A stretch of DNA of 64,000 bases from Brienomyrus brachyistius. Taxonomy: Eukaryota; Chordata; Actinopteri; Osteoglossiformes; Mormyridae. Every line of letters begins with the position of its first letter. Within the stretch, counting starts at the first letter, position 1. Positions 41,140 to 55,745 of the stretch are shown piece by piece. A program made the position numbers and the translations under genes. The stretch is from assembly GCF_023856365.1 (NCBI RefSeq), contig NW_026042407.1, positions 124,001-188,000 of the forward strand, read 5' to 3'. The notes below the pieces were generated by a model. The model did no database searches. It saw only the letters and a program-made list of their open reading frames with translations, and had not been told where the DNA came from.

Positions 41140-42143
41140 ATTAACATATTAGCATATTAGCATATTAGCATAGTATATTAGCATAGTATATTAGCATATT
41201 AGCAAATTAGCATATTAGCATATTAGCATAGCATATTAGCATATTAGCATATTAGCATATTAGCATAGCGTGTTAGCATATTAGCGTATTAGCGTATTAG
41301 CATTTTAGCATATTAGCATATTAGCATATCGTGTTAGCATAGCGTATTAGCATAGCATATTAGCATATTAGTATATTAGCATATTAGCATAGCATATTAG
41401 CATATTAACATATTAGCATATTAGCATAGCATATTAGCATATTAGCATAGCATATTAGCATAGCATATTAGCATATTAGCATATTAGCATATTAGCATAG
41501 CATGTTAGCATATTAGCGTATTAGCATATTAGCATATTAGCATAGCATATTAGCATATTAACATTAGCATATTAGCATATTAGCATATTAGCATATTAGC
41601 ATAGCATAGCATATTAGCATATTAGCATATTAGCATATTAGCATAGCGTGTTAGCGTATTAGCATATTAGCATATTAGCATAGCATATTACCATATTAGC
41701 ATATTAGCATATTAGCATATTAGCATAGCGTGTTAGCATATTAGCGTATTAGCATATTAGCATATTAGCATATTAGAATATTAGCATATTAGCATAGCAT
41801 ATTAGCATATTAGCAAATTAGCATATTAGTATATTAGCATATTAGCATAGCATATTAGCATATTAGCATAGCGTGTTAGCGTATTAGCATATTAGCATAT
41901 TAGCATATTAGCATATTAGCATATTAGCATATTAGCATATTAGCATAGCATATTAGCATATTAGCATATTAGCATATTAGCATAGCATATTAGCATATTA
42001 GCATATTAGCATATTAGCATATTAACATAGCATATAAGCATATTAGCATATTAGCATAGCATATTAGCAAATTAGCATATTAGCATATTAGCATAGCATA
42101 TTAGCATATTAGCATATTAGCATATTAGCATAGCATATTAGCA
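41140..42143 (+). repeat. 1,004-bp tandem duplication in X, copy 1
   Basis: Landmarks repeat once in the adjacent unit at nearly constant spacing: CAAATT at 41,203 and 42,208, ATCGTG at 41,329 and 42,333, TTACCAT at 41,690 and 42,694 (1,004-1,005 bp each), and AACATAG at 42,024 and 43,020 (996). X' shows each of these once per unit (ATCGTG at 53,159; next at 56,509 only because of the separate 3.35-kb duplication). Either X gained the copy after X and X' separated, or X' lost it. Confidence 0.87.
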
Positions 42144-43147
42144 TATTAACATATTAGCATATTAGCATATTAGCATAGTATATTAGCATAGTATATTAGC
42201 ATATTAGCAAATTAGCATATTAGCATATTAGCATAGCATATTAGCATATTAGCATATTAGCATATTAGCATAGCGTGTTAGCATATTAGCGTATTAGCGT
42301 ATTAGCATTTTAGCATATTAGCATATTAGCATATCGTGTTAGCATAGCGTATTAGCATAGCATATTAGCATATTAGTATATTAGCATATTAGCATAGCAT
42401 ATTAGCATATTAACATATTAGCATATTAGCATAGCATATTAGCATATTAGCATAGCATATTAGCATAGCATATTAGCATATTAGCATATTAGCATATTAG
42501 CATAGCATGTTAGCATATTAGCGTATTAGCATATTAGCATATTAGCATAGCATATTAGCATATAACATTAGCATATTAGCATATTAGCATATTAGCATAT
42601 TAGCATAGCATAGCATATTAGCATATTAGCATATTAGCATATTAGCATAGCGTGTTAGCGTATTAGCATATTAGCATATTAGCATAGCATATTACCATAT
42701 TAGCATATTAGCATATTAGCATATTAGCATAGCGTGTTAGCATATTAGCGTATTAGCATATTAGCATATTAGCATATTAGAATATTAGCATATTAGCATA
42801 GCATATTAGCATATTAGCAAATTAGCATATTAGTATATTAGCATATTAGCATAGCATATTAGCATATTAGCATAGCGTGTTAGCGTATTAGCATATTAGC
42901 ATATTAGCATATTAGCATATTAGCATATTAGCATATTAGCATATTAGCATAGCATATTAGCATATTAGCATATTAGCATATTAGCATAGCATATTAGCAT
43001 ATTAGCATATTAGCATATTAACATAGCATATAAGCATATTAGCATATTAGCATATTAGCATAGCATATTAGCAAATTAGCATATTAGCATATTAGCATAG
43101 CATATTAGCATATTAGCATATTAGCATATTAGCATAGCATATTAGCA
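42144..43147 (+). repeat. 1,004-bp tandem duplication in X, copy 2
   Basis: Near-identical to the preceding kilobase. I noticed only small differences: CATATAACATTAG near 42,561 in place of CATATTAACATTAG in copy 1, which is a one-base loss, and one 8-bp gain and loss around 42.9-43.05 kb. Such low divergence implies a recent event. Confidence 0.85.
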
Positions 43148-44219
43148 TATTAGCATATTAGCATAGCATATTAGCATATTAGCATATTAGCATATTAGCA
43201 TATTAGCATATTAGCATATTAACATAGCATATTAGCATATTAGCATATTAGCATATAGCATAGCATATTAGCATATTAGCATATTAGCATATTAGCATAT
43301 AGCATATTAACATATTAGCATATTAGCATATTAGCATAGCATATTAGCATATTAGCATATTAGCATATTAGCATATTAGCATAGCGTGTTAGCGTATTAG
43401 CATATTAGCATATTAGCATATTAGCATATTAGCATAGCATATTAGCATATTAGCATATTAGCATAGCATGTTAGCATATTAGCGTATTAGCATATTAGCA
43501 TATTAGCATATTAGCATAGCATATTAGCATATTAGCATAGCATATTAGCATATTAACATATTAGCATATTAGCATATTAGCATATTAGCATAGCATATTA
43601 GCATATTAGCATATTAGCATATTAGCATATTAGCATAGCGTGTTAGCGTATTAGCATATTAGCATATTAGCATAGCATATTAGCATATTAGCATATTAGC
43701 ATAGCGTGTTAGCATATTAGCGTATTAGCATATTAGCATATTAGCATATTAGCATATTAGCATATTAGCATATTAGCATAGCATATTAGCATATTAGCAT
43801 AGCATATTAGCATAATGTATTAGCATATTAGCATATTAGCATATTAGCATATTAGCATATTAGCATATTAGCATAGCGTGTTAGCGTATTAGCATATTAG
43901 CATATTAGCATAGCATATTAGCATATTAACATAGCATATTAGCATAGCATATTAGCATATTAACATATTAGCATATTAGCATATTAGTATATTAGCATAG
44001 CATATTAGCATATTAGCATATTAGCATATTAGCATATTAGCATATTAATATTTTAGCATATTAGCATAACATATTAGCATAACATATTAGCATAACATAT
44101 TAGCATATTAGCATATTAGCATAGCGTGTTAGCGTATTAGCATATTAGCATTTTAGCATAGCATATTAGCATATTAGCATATTAGCATATTAGCATATTA
44201 GCATATTAGCATATTAGCA

Positions 44220-45290
44220 TATTAGCATAATAGCATATTAGCATAGCATATTAGCATATTAGCATATTAGCATATTAGCATATTAGCATAGCATATTAGC
44301 ATATTAGCATATTAGCATATTAACATATTAGCATATCATATTAGCATATTAGCATATTAGCATATTAGCATATTAGCATATTAGCATATTAGCATATTAG
44401 CATAGCATATTAGCATATTAGCATATTAGCATATTAGCATATTAGCATAGCATATTAGCATATTACCATATTAGCATAGCATAGCATATTAGGATAGCGT
44501 GTTAGCATATTAACATATTAGCATATTAGCATAGCATATTAGCATATTAGCATATTAGCATATTAGCATAGCATATTAGCACATTAGCATATTAGCATAA
44601 CATATTAGCATAGCATACTAGCATATTAACATATTAGCATATTAGCATAGCATATTAGCATAACATATTAGCATATTAGCATATAGCATATTAGCATAGC
44701 GTGTTAGCGTATTAGCATATTAGCATATTAGCATAGCAATTAGCATATTAGCATATTAACATATTAGCATATTAGCATAGTATATTAGCATATTAGCATA
44801 TTAACATAACATAGCATATTAGCATAGCATATTAGCATAGCATATTAGCATATTAGTATATTAGCATATTAGCATAGCGTGTTAGCGTATTAGCATAGCA
44901 TATTAGCATAGCATATTAGCATATTAGCATATTAGCATAGCATATTAGCATATTAGCATATTAGCATATTAGCATATTAGCATATTAGCATAGCATATTA
45001 GCATATTAGCATATTAGCATATTAGCATAGCATATTAGCATATTAGCATATTAGCATAGCATATTAGCATATTAGCATATTAGCATAGCATATCAGCATA
45101 TTAGCATTGCGTGTTAGCATATTAACATATTAGCATAGCATATTAGCATATTAGCATTAGCATAGCATATTAGTATTAGCATAATATTAGCATAGCATAT
45201 TAGCATATTAGCATATTAGCATATTAGCATAGCATATTAGCATAGCGTGTTAGCGTATTAGCATATTAGCATATTGCATAGCATATTAGC
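44220..45290. other. Local patch of private indels in X
   Basis: Against X' this kilobase has GCATAATAGC near 44,225, GCATATAGC near 44,682, GCATAGCAATTAGC near 44,733, a disturbed stretch at 45,150-45,190 (TTAGCATTAGC, TTAGTATTAGC, GCATAATATTAGC) and CATATTGCATAGC near 45,272, where X' has regular monomers at 55.06, 55.45, 55.5 and 59.26-59.40 kb. Most of the rest of X matches X' closely, so the clustering is notable. Confidence 0.65.
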
Positions 45291-45472
45291 ATATTAGCAT
45301 ATTAGCATATTAGCATAGCGTGTTAGCATATTAGCGTATTAGCATATTAGCATATTAGCATATTAGCATATTAGCATAGCGTGTTAGCATATTAGCGTAT
45401 TAGCATATTAGCATATTAGCATATTAGCATATTAGCATAGCGTGTTAGCATATTAGCGTATTAGCATAGCAT

Positions 45473-45480
45473 ATTTGCAT
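45473..45480 (-). other. Canonical octamer ATGCAAAT (minus strand)
   Basis: In superunit X, directly after a CpG box and a GCATAGC step; kept unchanged at 59,608 in X'. Confidence 0.6.
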
Positions 45481-48400
45481 ATTAGCATATTAGCATATTA
45501 GCATATTAACATAGCATATTAGCATATTAACATATTAGCATAGCATATTAGCATATTAGCATATTAACATATTAGCATATTAGCATATTAGCATATTAAC
45601 ATATTAGCATAGTATATTAGCATATTAGCATATTAGTATATTAGCATATTAGCATATTAGCATAGCATATTAGCATATTAGCATAGCATGTTAGCGTATT
45701 AGCATAGCATATTAGCATATTAGCATATTAGCATATTATCATATTAGCATATTAGCATATTAGCATATTAGCATATTAACATAGCATATTAACATATTAG
45801 CATATTAGCATATTAGCATATTAACATAGCATATTAGCATATTAGCATATTAGCATATTAGCATAGCGTGTTAGCATATTAGCAAATTAGCATATTAGCA
45901 TAGCATATTAGCATATTAGAATATTAGCATATTAACATATTAGCATATTAACATAGCATATTAGCATAACATAGCATATTAGCATAGCATATTAGCATAT
46001 TAGTATATTAGCATATTAGCGTATTAGCATATTAGCATATTAGCATATTAGCATAGCATATTAGCATATTAGCATAGCATATTAGCATATTAGCATATTA
46101 GCATATTAGCATATTAGCATAGCATATTAGCATATTAGCATATTAGCATATTAGCATAGCATATTAGCATATTAGCATATTAGCATAGCGTGTTAGCATA
46201 TTAGCATATTAGCATATTAGCATATTAGCATATTAGCATATTAGCAAATTAGCATAGCATATTAGCATATTAGCATATTAGCATATTAGCATATTAGCAT
46301 AGCGTGTTAGCATATTAGCGTATTAGCATAGCATATTAGCATAGCATATTAGCATATTAGCATATTAGCATAGCGTGTTAGCGTATTAGCATATTAGCAT
46401 ATTAGCATAGCATATTAGCAAATTAGCATATTAAACATATTAGCATATTAGCATAGCATATTAGCATAGTATATTAGCATATTAGCATATTAACATCTTA
46501 GCATATTAGCATAGCATATTAGCATATTAGCATATTAGCATAGCGTGTTAGCGTATTAGCATATTAGCATATTAGCATAGCATATTAGCATATTAGCATA
46601 TTAGCATATTAGCATAGCATATTAGCATATTAGCATATTAGCATATTAGCATATTAGTATAGCATATTAGCATATTAGCATATTAGCATATTAGCATAGC
46701 GTGTTAGCGTATTAGCATATTAGCATATTAGTATAGCATATTAGCATATTAGCATATTATCATATTAGCATATTAGCATAGCATATTAGCATATTAGAAT
46801 ATTAGCATATTAGCATATTAGCATAGCGTGTTAGCGTATTAGCATATTAGCATAGCATATTAGCATAGCATATTAGCATATTAGTATATTAGCATATTAG
46901 CATAGCATATTAGCATATTAGCATAGCGTGTTAGCGTATTAGCATATTAGTATATTAGCATATTAGCATAGCATATTAGCATATTAGCATATTAGCATAT
47001 TAGCATATTAGCATAGTGTGTTAGCATATTAGCGTATTAGCATATTAGCATATTAGCATATTAGCATATTAGCATATTAGCATAGCGTGTTAGCATAATA
47101 GCATATTAGCATAGCATATTAGCATATTAGCATATTAGCATATTAGCATATTAATATATTAGCATATTAACACATTAGCATATTAGCATATTAACATATT
47201 AGCATATTAGCATATTAGCATAGCATATTAGCATATTAGCATATTAGCATATTAGCATATTAGCGTATAAGCATAGCATATTAGCATATTAGCATATTAG
47301 CATATTAGCATAGCGTGTTAGCGTATTAGCATATTAGCATATTAGCATATCATATTAGCATAGCATATTAGCATATTAGCATATTAGCATATTAGCATAG
47401 CGTGTTAGCGTATTAGCATATTAGCATATTAGCATATTAGCATATTAGCATAGCATATTAGCATATTAGCATATTAACATATTAGCATATTAGCATAGCA
47501 TATTAACATATTAGCATATTAGCATATTAGCATAGCATATTAGCATATTAGCATATTAGCATATTAGCATATTAGCATAGCATATTAGCATATTAGCATA
47601 TTAGCATATTAGCATAGCGTGTTAGCGTATTAGCATATTAGCATATTAGCATATTAGAATAGCATAGCATATTAGCATATTAGCATATTAGCATAGCATG
47701 TTAGCATATTAGCGTATTAGCATATTAGCATATTAGCATATTAGCATATTAGCACATTAGCATATTAGCATATTAGCATATTAGCATAGCATATTAGCAT
47801 ATTAGCATATTAGCATATTAACATAGCATATAAGCATATTAGCATATTAGCATATTAGCATAGCATATTAGCAAATTAGCATATTAGCATATTAGCATAG
47901 CATATTAGCATATTAGCATATTAGCATATTAGCATAGCATATTAGCATATTAACATATTAGCATATTAGCATATTAGCATATTAGCATAGCATAGCATAT
48001 TAGCATATTAGCATATTAGCATAGCATATTAGCATATTAGCATATTAGCATATTAGCATAGCATATTAGCATATTAGCATATTAGCATAGCATATTAGCA
48101 TATTAACATATTAGCATATTAGCATAGCATATTAGCATAGCATATTAGCATATTAGCATATTAGCATATTAGCATAGCGTGTTAGCGTATTAGCGTATTA
48201 GCATATTAGCATAGCATATTAGCATATTAGCATATTAGCATATTAGCATATTAGCATAGCATATTAGCATATTAGCATATTAGCATATTAGCATAGCATA
48301 TTAGCATGTTAGCATATTAGCATATTAGCATAGCATATTAGCATAGCGTGTTAGCGTATTAGCATATTAGCATATTAGCATAGCATATTAGTATATTAGC

Positions 48401-48636
48401 ATATTAGCATATTAGCATAGCGTGTTAGCATATTAGCGTGTTAGCATATTAGCGTATTAGCATATTAGCATATTAGCATATTAGCATATTAGCATAGCGT
48501 GTTAGCATATTAGCATATTAGCATATTAGCATATTAGCATATTAGCATAGCATATTAGCATAGCATATTAGCATATTAGCATATTAGCATATTAGCATAG
48601 CATATTAGCATATTAGCATATTATCATATTAGCATA

Positions 48637-48655
48637 GCGTGTTAGCGTGTTAGCG
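48637..48655 (+). other. 177-bp deletion scar between two CpG boxes
   Basis: Two GCGTGTT boxes stand only 8 bp apart here (48,637 and 48,645), an arrangement I did not see elsewhere. In X' the equivalent boxes are at 62,798 and 62,983, 185 bp apart, and the block at 25.14-25.39 kb also keeps the longer form. The distance from the second box to ACCATATTT is 52 bp in both (48,645 to 48,697; 62,983 to 63,035). The simplest reading is loss of 177 bp by recombination between neighbouring boxes. Confidence 0.85.
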
Positions 48656-51600
48656 TATTAGCATATTAGCATATTAGCATAGCATATTAGCATATTACCA
48701 TATTTAGCATATTAACATAGCATATTAGCATATTAGCATATTAGCATATTAGCATATTAGCATAGCATATTAGCATATTAGCATATTAGCATAGCATATT
48801 AGCATATTAGCATATTAGTATAGCATATTAGCATATTAGCATATTAGCATATTAGCATAGCGTGTTAGCGTATTAGCATATTAGCATATTAGCATAGCAT
48901 ATTAGCATATTAGCATATTAGCATAGCATATTAGCATATTAACATATTAGCATATTAGCATATTAGCATATTAGCATAGCATATTAGCATATTAGCATAT
49001 TAGCATATTAGCATATTAGCATATTAGCATATTAGCATAGCGTGTTAGCGTATTAGCATATTAGCATATTAGCATAGCATATTAGCATATTAGTATATTA
49101 GCATATTAGCATAGCATATTAGCATATTAGCACAACATATTAGCATAGCATGTTAGCATATTAGCATATTAGCATATTAACATATTAGCATAGCATATTA
49201 GCATATTAACATAGCATATTAACATAGCATATTAGCATATTAGCATATTAGCATAGCATATTAGCATATTAGCATATTAACATATTAGCATATTAGCATA
49301 GCATATTAGCATATTAGCATATTAGCACATTAGCATATTAGCATAGCGTGTTAGCATATTAGCATATTAGCATAGCGTGTTAGCATATTAGCATATTAGC
49401 ATAGCATATTAGCATAGCATATTAGCATATTAGCATATTAGCATATTAGCATATTAGCATAACGTGTTAGCATATTAGCATATTAGCATATTAGCATATT
49501 AGCATATTCGCATAGCATATTAGCATATTAGCATATTAGCATATTAGCATATTAGCATAGCGTGTTAGCATATTAGCGTATTAGCATATTAGCATATTAG
49601 CAAATTAGCATAGCATATTAGCATATTAGCATATTAGCATATTAGCTTATTAACATATTAGCATATTAGCATATTAGCATATTAGCATATTAGCATAGCA
49701 TATTAGCATATTAGCATATTAGCATAGCATATTAGCATATTAACATATTAGCATATTAGCATAGCGTGTTAGCGTATTAGCATATTAGCATAGCATATTA
49801 GCATATTAGCATATTAGCATAGCATATTAGCATATTAGCATAGCGTGTTAGCGTATTAGCATATTAGCATAGCATATTAGCATATCATATTAGCATATTA
49901 GCATATTAGCATATTAGCATAGCATATTAGCATATTAACATATTAGCATATTAGCATATTAGCATAGCATATTAGCATATTAGCATATTAGCATATTAGC
50001 ATAGCGTGTTAGCGTATTAACGTATTAGCATATTAGCATAGCATATTAGCATATTAACATATTAGCATATTAGCATAGCATATTAGCATATTAGCATATT
50101 AGCATATTAACATAGCATATTAGCATAGCATATTAGCATATTAGTATAGCATATTAGCATAGCGTGTTAGCGTATTAGCATATTAGCATATTAGCATAGC
50201 ATATTAGCATATTAGCATAGCGTGTTAGCATATTAGCGTATTAGCATATTAGCATATTAGCATATTAGCATATTAGCATAGCGTGTTAGCATATTAGCGT
50301 ATTAGCGTATTAGCATATTAGCATAGCATATTAGCATATCGTGTTAGCATAGCGTATTAGCATAGCATATTAGCATATTAGTATATTAGCATATTAGCAT
50401 AGCATATTAGCATATTAACATATTAGCATATTAACATTAGCATATTAGCATATTAGCATATTAGCATATTAGCATATTAGCATAGCATATTAGCATATTA
50501 GCATATTAGCATAGCGTGTTAGCATATTAGCGTATTAGCATATTAGCATATTAGCATATTAGCATATTAGCATATTAGCATAGCATATTAGCATATTAGC
50601 ATAGCATATTAGCATAATGTATTAGCATATTAGTATATTAGCATATTAGCATATTAGCATATTAGCATAGCGTGTTAGCGTATTAGCATATTAGCATATT
50701 AGCATAGCATATTAGCATATTAACATATTAGCATATTAGCATATTAGCATAGCATATTAGCATATTAACATATTAGCATATTAGCATATTAGTATATTAG
50801 CATAGCATATTAGCATATTAGCATATTAGCATATTAGCATATTAGCATATTAATATTTTAGCATATTAGCATATTAATATTTTAGCATATTAGCATAACA
50901 TATTAGCATAACATATTAGCATATTAGCATAGCGTGTTAGCGTATTAGCATATTAGCATATTAGCATAGCATATTAGCATATTAGCATATTAGCATATTA
51001 GCATATTAGCATAGCATATTAGCATATTAGCATATTAGCATATTAGCATATTAGCATAGCATATTAGCATATTAGCATATTAACATATTAGCATATCATA
51101 TTAGCATATTAGCATATTAGCATATTAGCATATTAGCATATTAGCATAGCATATTAGCATATTAGCATATTAGCATATTAGCATAGCATATTAGCATATT
51201 AGCATATTAGCATAGCATATTAGCATATTAGGATAGCGTGTTAGCATATTAACATATTAGCATATTAGCATAGCATATTAGCATATTAGCATATTAGCAT
51301 ATTAGCATATTAGCATAGCATATTAGCACATTAGCATATTAGCATAACATATTAGCATAGCATATTAGCATATTAACATATTAGCATATTAGCATAGCAT
51401 ATTAGCATAACATATTAGCATATTAGCATATTAGCATATTAGCATAGCGTGTTAGCGTATTAGCATATTAGCATATTAGCATAGCATATTAGCATATTAG
51501 CATATTAACATATTAGCATATTAGCATAGTATATTAGCATATTAGCATATTAGCATATTAACATAACATAGCATATTAGCATAGCATATTAGCATAGCAT

Positions 51601-52103
51601 ATTAGCATATTAGCATATTAGCATATTAGCATAGCATATTAGCATATTAGCATATTAGCATATTAGCATATTAGCATAGCGTGTTAGCGTATTAGCATAT
51701 TAGCATAGCATATTAGCATATTAGCATATTAGCATATTAGCATATTAGCATATTAGCATAGCATATTAGCATATTAGCATATTAGCATATTAGCATAGCA
51801 TTTTAGCATATTAGCATATTAGCATATTAGCATAGCATATTAGCATATTAGCATATTAGCATAGCATATCAGCATATTAGCATTGCGTGTTAGCATATTA
51901 ACATATTAGCATATTAGCATAGCATATTAGCATATTAGCATATTAGCATAGCATATTAGTATATTAGCATATTAGCATATTAGCATAGCATATTAGCATA
52001 TTAGCATATTAACATATTAGCATAGCATATTAGCATAGCGTGTTAGCGTATTAGCATATTAGCATATTAGCATAGCATATTAGCATATTAGCATATTAGC
52101 ATA

Positions 52104-52342
52104 GCGTGTTAGCATATTAGCGTATTAGCATATTAGCATATTAGCATATTAGCATATTAGCATAGCGTGTTAGCATATTAGCATAGCGTGTTAGCATATT
52201 AGCATATTAGCATATTAGCATAGCGTGTTAGCATATTAGCGTATTAGCATATTAGCATATTAGCATATTAGCATAGCGTGTTAGCATATTAGCATAGCGT
52301 GTTAGCATATTAGCATATTAGCATAGCGTGTTAGCATATTAG
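52104..52342 (+). repeat. CpG-box cluster, copy in X'
   Basis: Boxes at 52,104, 52,165, 52,186, 52,223, 52,276, 52,297 and 52,326, matching the seven-box cluster at 40.28-40.52 kb with an offset of 11,822. The cluster stops just before the left border of the 3.35-kb duplication (about 52,385), so it is not repeated at 55.5 kb. Confidence 0.85.
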
Positions 52343-52384
52343 CGTATTAGCATAGCATATTAGCATATTAGCATATTAGCATAT

Positions 52385-55300
52385 TAGCATATTATCATAT
52401 TAGCATATTAGCATATTAGCATAGCATATTAGCATATTAACATATTAGCATATTAGCATAGCATATTAGCATATTAGCATATTAGCATATTAGCATAGCG
52501 TGTTAGCGTATTAGCATATTAGCATATTAGCATATTAGCATAGCATATTAGCATATTAGCATATTAGCATATTAGCATATTAGCATATTGGCATAGCATT
52601 TTAGCGTATTAGCATATTAGCATATTAGCATATTAGCATAGCATATTAGCATATTAGTATATTAGCATATTAGCATAGCATATTAGCATATTAGCATATT
52701 AGCATATTAGCATAGCGTATTAGCGTATTAGCATATTAGCATATTAGCATAGTATATTAGCATATTAGCATATTAGCATATTAGCATATTAGCATAGCGT
52801 GGTAGCATAGCGTATTAGCATATTAGCATATTAGCATATTAGCATATTAGCATAGCATATTAGCATATTAGCATATTAGCATATTAGCATAGCATATTAG
52901 CATATTAACATATTAGCATAGCGTGTTAGTGTATTAGCATATTAGCATATTAGCATAGCATATTAGCATATTAACATATTAGCATATTAGCATATTAGCA
53001 TAGTATATTAGCATAGTATATTAGCATATTAGCAAATTAGCATATTAGCATATTAGCATAGCATATTAGCATATTAGCATATTAGCATATTAGCATAGCG
53101 TGTTAGCATATTAGCGTATTAGCGTATTAGCATTTTAGCATATTAGCATATTAGCATATCGTGTTAGCATAGCGTATTAGCATAGCATATTAGCATATTA
53201 GTATATTAGCATATTAGCATAGCATATTAGCATATTAACATATTAGCATATTAGCATAGCATATTAGCATATTAGCATAGCATATTAGCATAGCATATTA
53301 GCATATTAGCATATTAGCATATTAGCATAGCATGTTAGCATATTAGCGTATTAGCATATTAGCATATTAGCATAGCATATTAGCATATTAACATTAGCAT
53401 ATTAGCATATTAGCATATTAGCATATTAGCATAGCATAGCATATTAGCATATTAGCATATTAGCATATTAGCATAGCGTGTTAGCGTATTAGCATATTAG
53501 CATATTAGCATAGCATATTACCATATTAGCATATTAGCATATTAGCATATTAGCATAGCGTGTTAGCATATTAGCGTATTAGCATATTAGCATATTAGCA
53601 TATTAGAATATTAGCATATTAGCATAGCATATTAGCATATTAGCAAATTAGCATATTAGTATATTAGCATATTAGCATAGCATATTAGCATATTAGCATA
53701 GCGTGTTAGCGTATTAGCATATTAGCATATTAGCATATTAGCATATTAGCATATTAGCATATTAGCATATTAGCATAGCATATTAGCATATTAGCATATT
53801 AGCATATTAGCATAGCATATTAGCATATTAGCATATTAGCATATTAACATAGCATATAAGCATATTAGCATATTAGCATATTAGCATAGCATATTAGCAA
53901 ATTAGCATATTAGCATATTAGCATAGCATATTAGCATATTAGCATATTAGCATATTAGCATAGCATATTAGCATATTAGCATATTAGCATAGCATATTAG
54001 CATATTAGCATATTAGCATATTAGCATATTAGCATATTAGCATATTAACATAGCATATTAGCATATTAGCATATTAGCATATTAGCATAGCATATTAGCA
54101 TATTAGCATATTAGCATATTAGCATATTAGCATATTAGCATATTAACATATTAGCATATTAGCATATTAGCATAGCATATTAGCATATTAGCATATTAGC
54201 ATATTAGCATATTAGCATAGCGTGTTAGCGTATTAGCATATTAGCATATTAGCATATTAGCATATTAGCATAGCATATTAGCATATTAGCATATTAGCAT
54301 AGCATGTTAGCATATTAGCGTATTAGCATATTAGCATATTAGCATAGCATATTAGCATATTAGCATAGCATATTAGCATATTAACATATTAGCATATTAG
54401 CATATTAGCATATTAGCATAGCATATTAGCATATTAGCATATTAGCATAGCGTGTTAGCGTATTAGCATATTAGCATATTAGCATAGCATATTAGCATAT
54501 TAGCATATTAGCATAGCGTGTTAGCATATTAGCGTATTAGCATATTAGCATATTAGCATATTAGCATATTAGCATATTAGCATATTAGCATAGCATATTA
54601 GCATATTAGCATAGCATATTAGCATAATGTATTAGCATATTAGCATATTAGCATATTAGCATATTAGCATATTAGCATATTAGCATAGCGTGTTAGCGTA
54701 TTAGCATATTAGCATATTAGCATATTAGCATAGCGTGTTAGCGTATTAGCATATTAGCATATTAGCATAGCATATTAGCATATTAACATAGCATATTAGC
54801 ATAGCATATTAGCATATTAACATATTAGCATATTAGCATATTAGTATATTAGCATAGCATATTAGCATATTAGCATATTAGCATATTAGCATATTAGCAT
54901 ATTAATATTTTAGCATATTAGCATAACATATTAGCATAACATATTAGCATAACATATTAGCATATTAGCATATTAGCATAGCGTGTTAGCGTATTAGCAT
55001 ATTAGCATTTTAGCATAGCATATTAGCATATTAGCATATTAGCATATTAGCATATTAGCATAGCATATTAGCATATTAGCATATTAGCATATTAACATAT
55101 TAGCATATCATATTAGCATATTAGCATATTAGCATATTAGCATATTAGCATATTAGCATATTAGCATATTAGCATAGCATATTAGCATATTAGCATATTA
55201 GCATATTAGCATATTAGCATAGCATATTAGCATATTACCATATTAGCATAGCATAGCATATTAGGATAGCGTGTTAGCATATTAACATATTAGCATATTA

Positions 55301-55745
55301 GCATAGCATATTAGCATATTAGCATATTAGCATATTAGCATAGCATATTAGCACATTAGCATATTAGCATAACATATTAGCATAGCATACTAGCATATTA
55401 ACATATTAGCATATTAGCATAGCATATTAGCATAACATATTAGCATATTAGCATATTAGCATATTAGCATAGCGTGTTAGCGTATTAGCATATTAGCATA
55501 TTAGCATAGCATATTAGCATATTAGCATATTAACATATTAGCATATTAGCATAGTATATTAGCATATTAGCATATTAACATAACATAGCATATTAGCATA
55601 GCATATTAGCATAGCATATTAGCATATTAGTATATTAGCATATTAGCATAGCGTGTTAGCGTATTAGCATAGCATATTAGCATAGCATATTAGCATATTA
55701 GCATATTAGCATAGCATATTAGCATATTAGCATATTAGCATATTA
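52385..55745 (+). repeat. 3.35-kb tandem duplication in X', copy 1
   Basis: TTATCAT at 52,392 recurs at 55,751, TTGGC at 52,588 at 55,947 (both 3,359), the CGTGGTAG variant at 52,799 at 56,150, GCATGTT at 54,302 at 57,653, and ATGTATTAG at 54,627 at 57,978 (each 3,351); ATCGTG at 53,159 recurs at 56,509 (3,350). The unit joins material equivalent to 40.57-42.1 kb, then 43.1-45.0 kb of X. CGTGGTAG is shared by both copies but is CGTGTTAG in X (about 40,978), so that substitution came first. Confidence 0.88.

Larger units (their letters stand above)
38600..50430 (+). repeat. Superunit X (about 11.8 kb)
   Basis: Left-hand member of a very similar pair with X' (50.43 kb to window end). Ordered landmark pairs: CATAGC at 38,635 with 50,481 and the CpG box at 38,668 with 50,514 (both 11,846); ATGTATTAG at 38,771 with 50,617 (11,846); TTGGC at 40,766 with 52,588 (11,822); ATCGTG at 41,329 with 53,159 (11,830); ATGTATTAG at 43,815 with 54,627 (10,812) and 57,978 (14,163); CATCTTAG at 46,494 with 60,652 (14,158); CACAAC at 49,131 with 63,477 (14,346). 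Internally X holds two related parts 5,045 bp apart: ATGTATTAG at 38,771 and 43,815, TTGCGTG at 40,061 and 45,107. The left border lies between 38,590 and 38,635. Confidence 0.87.
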
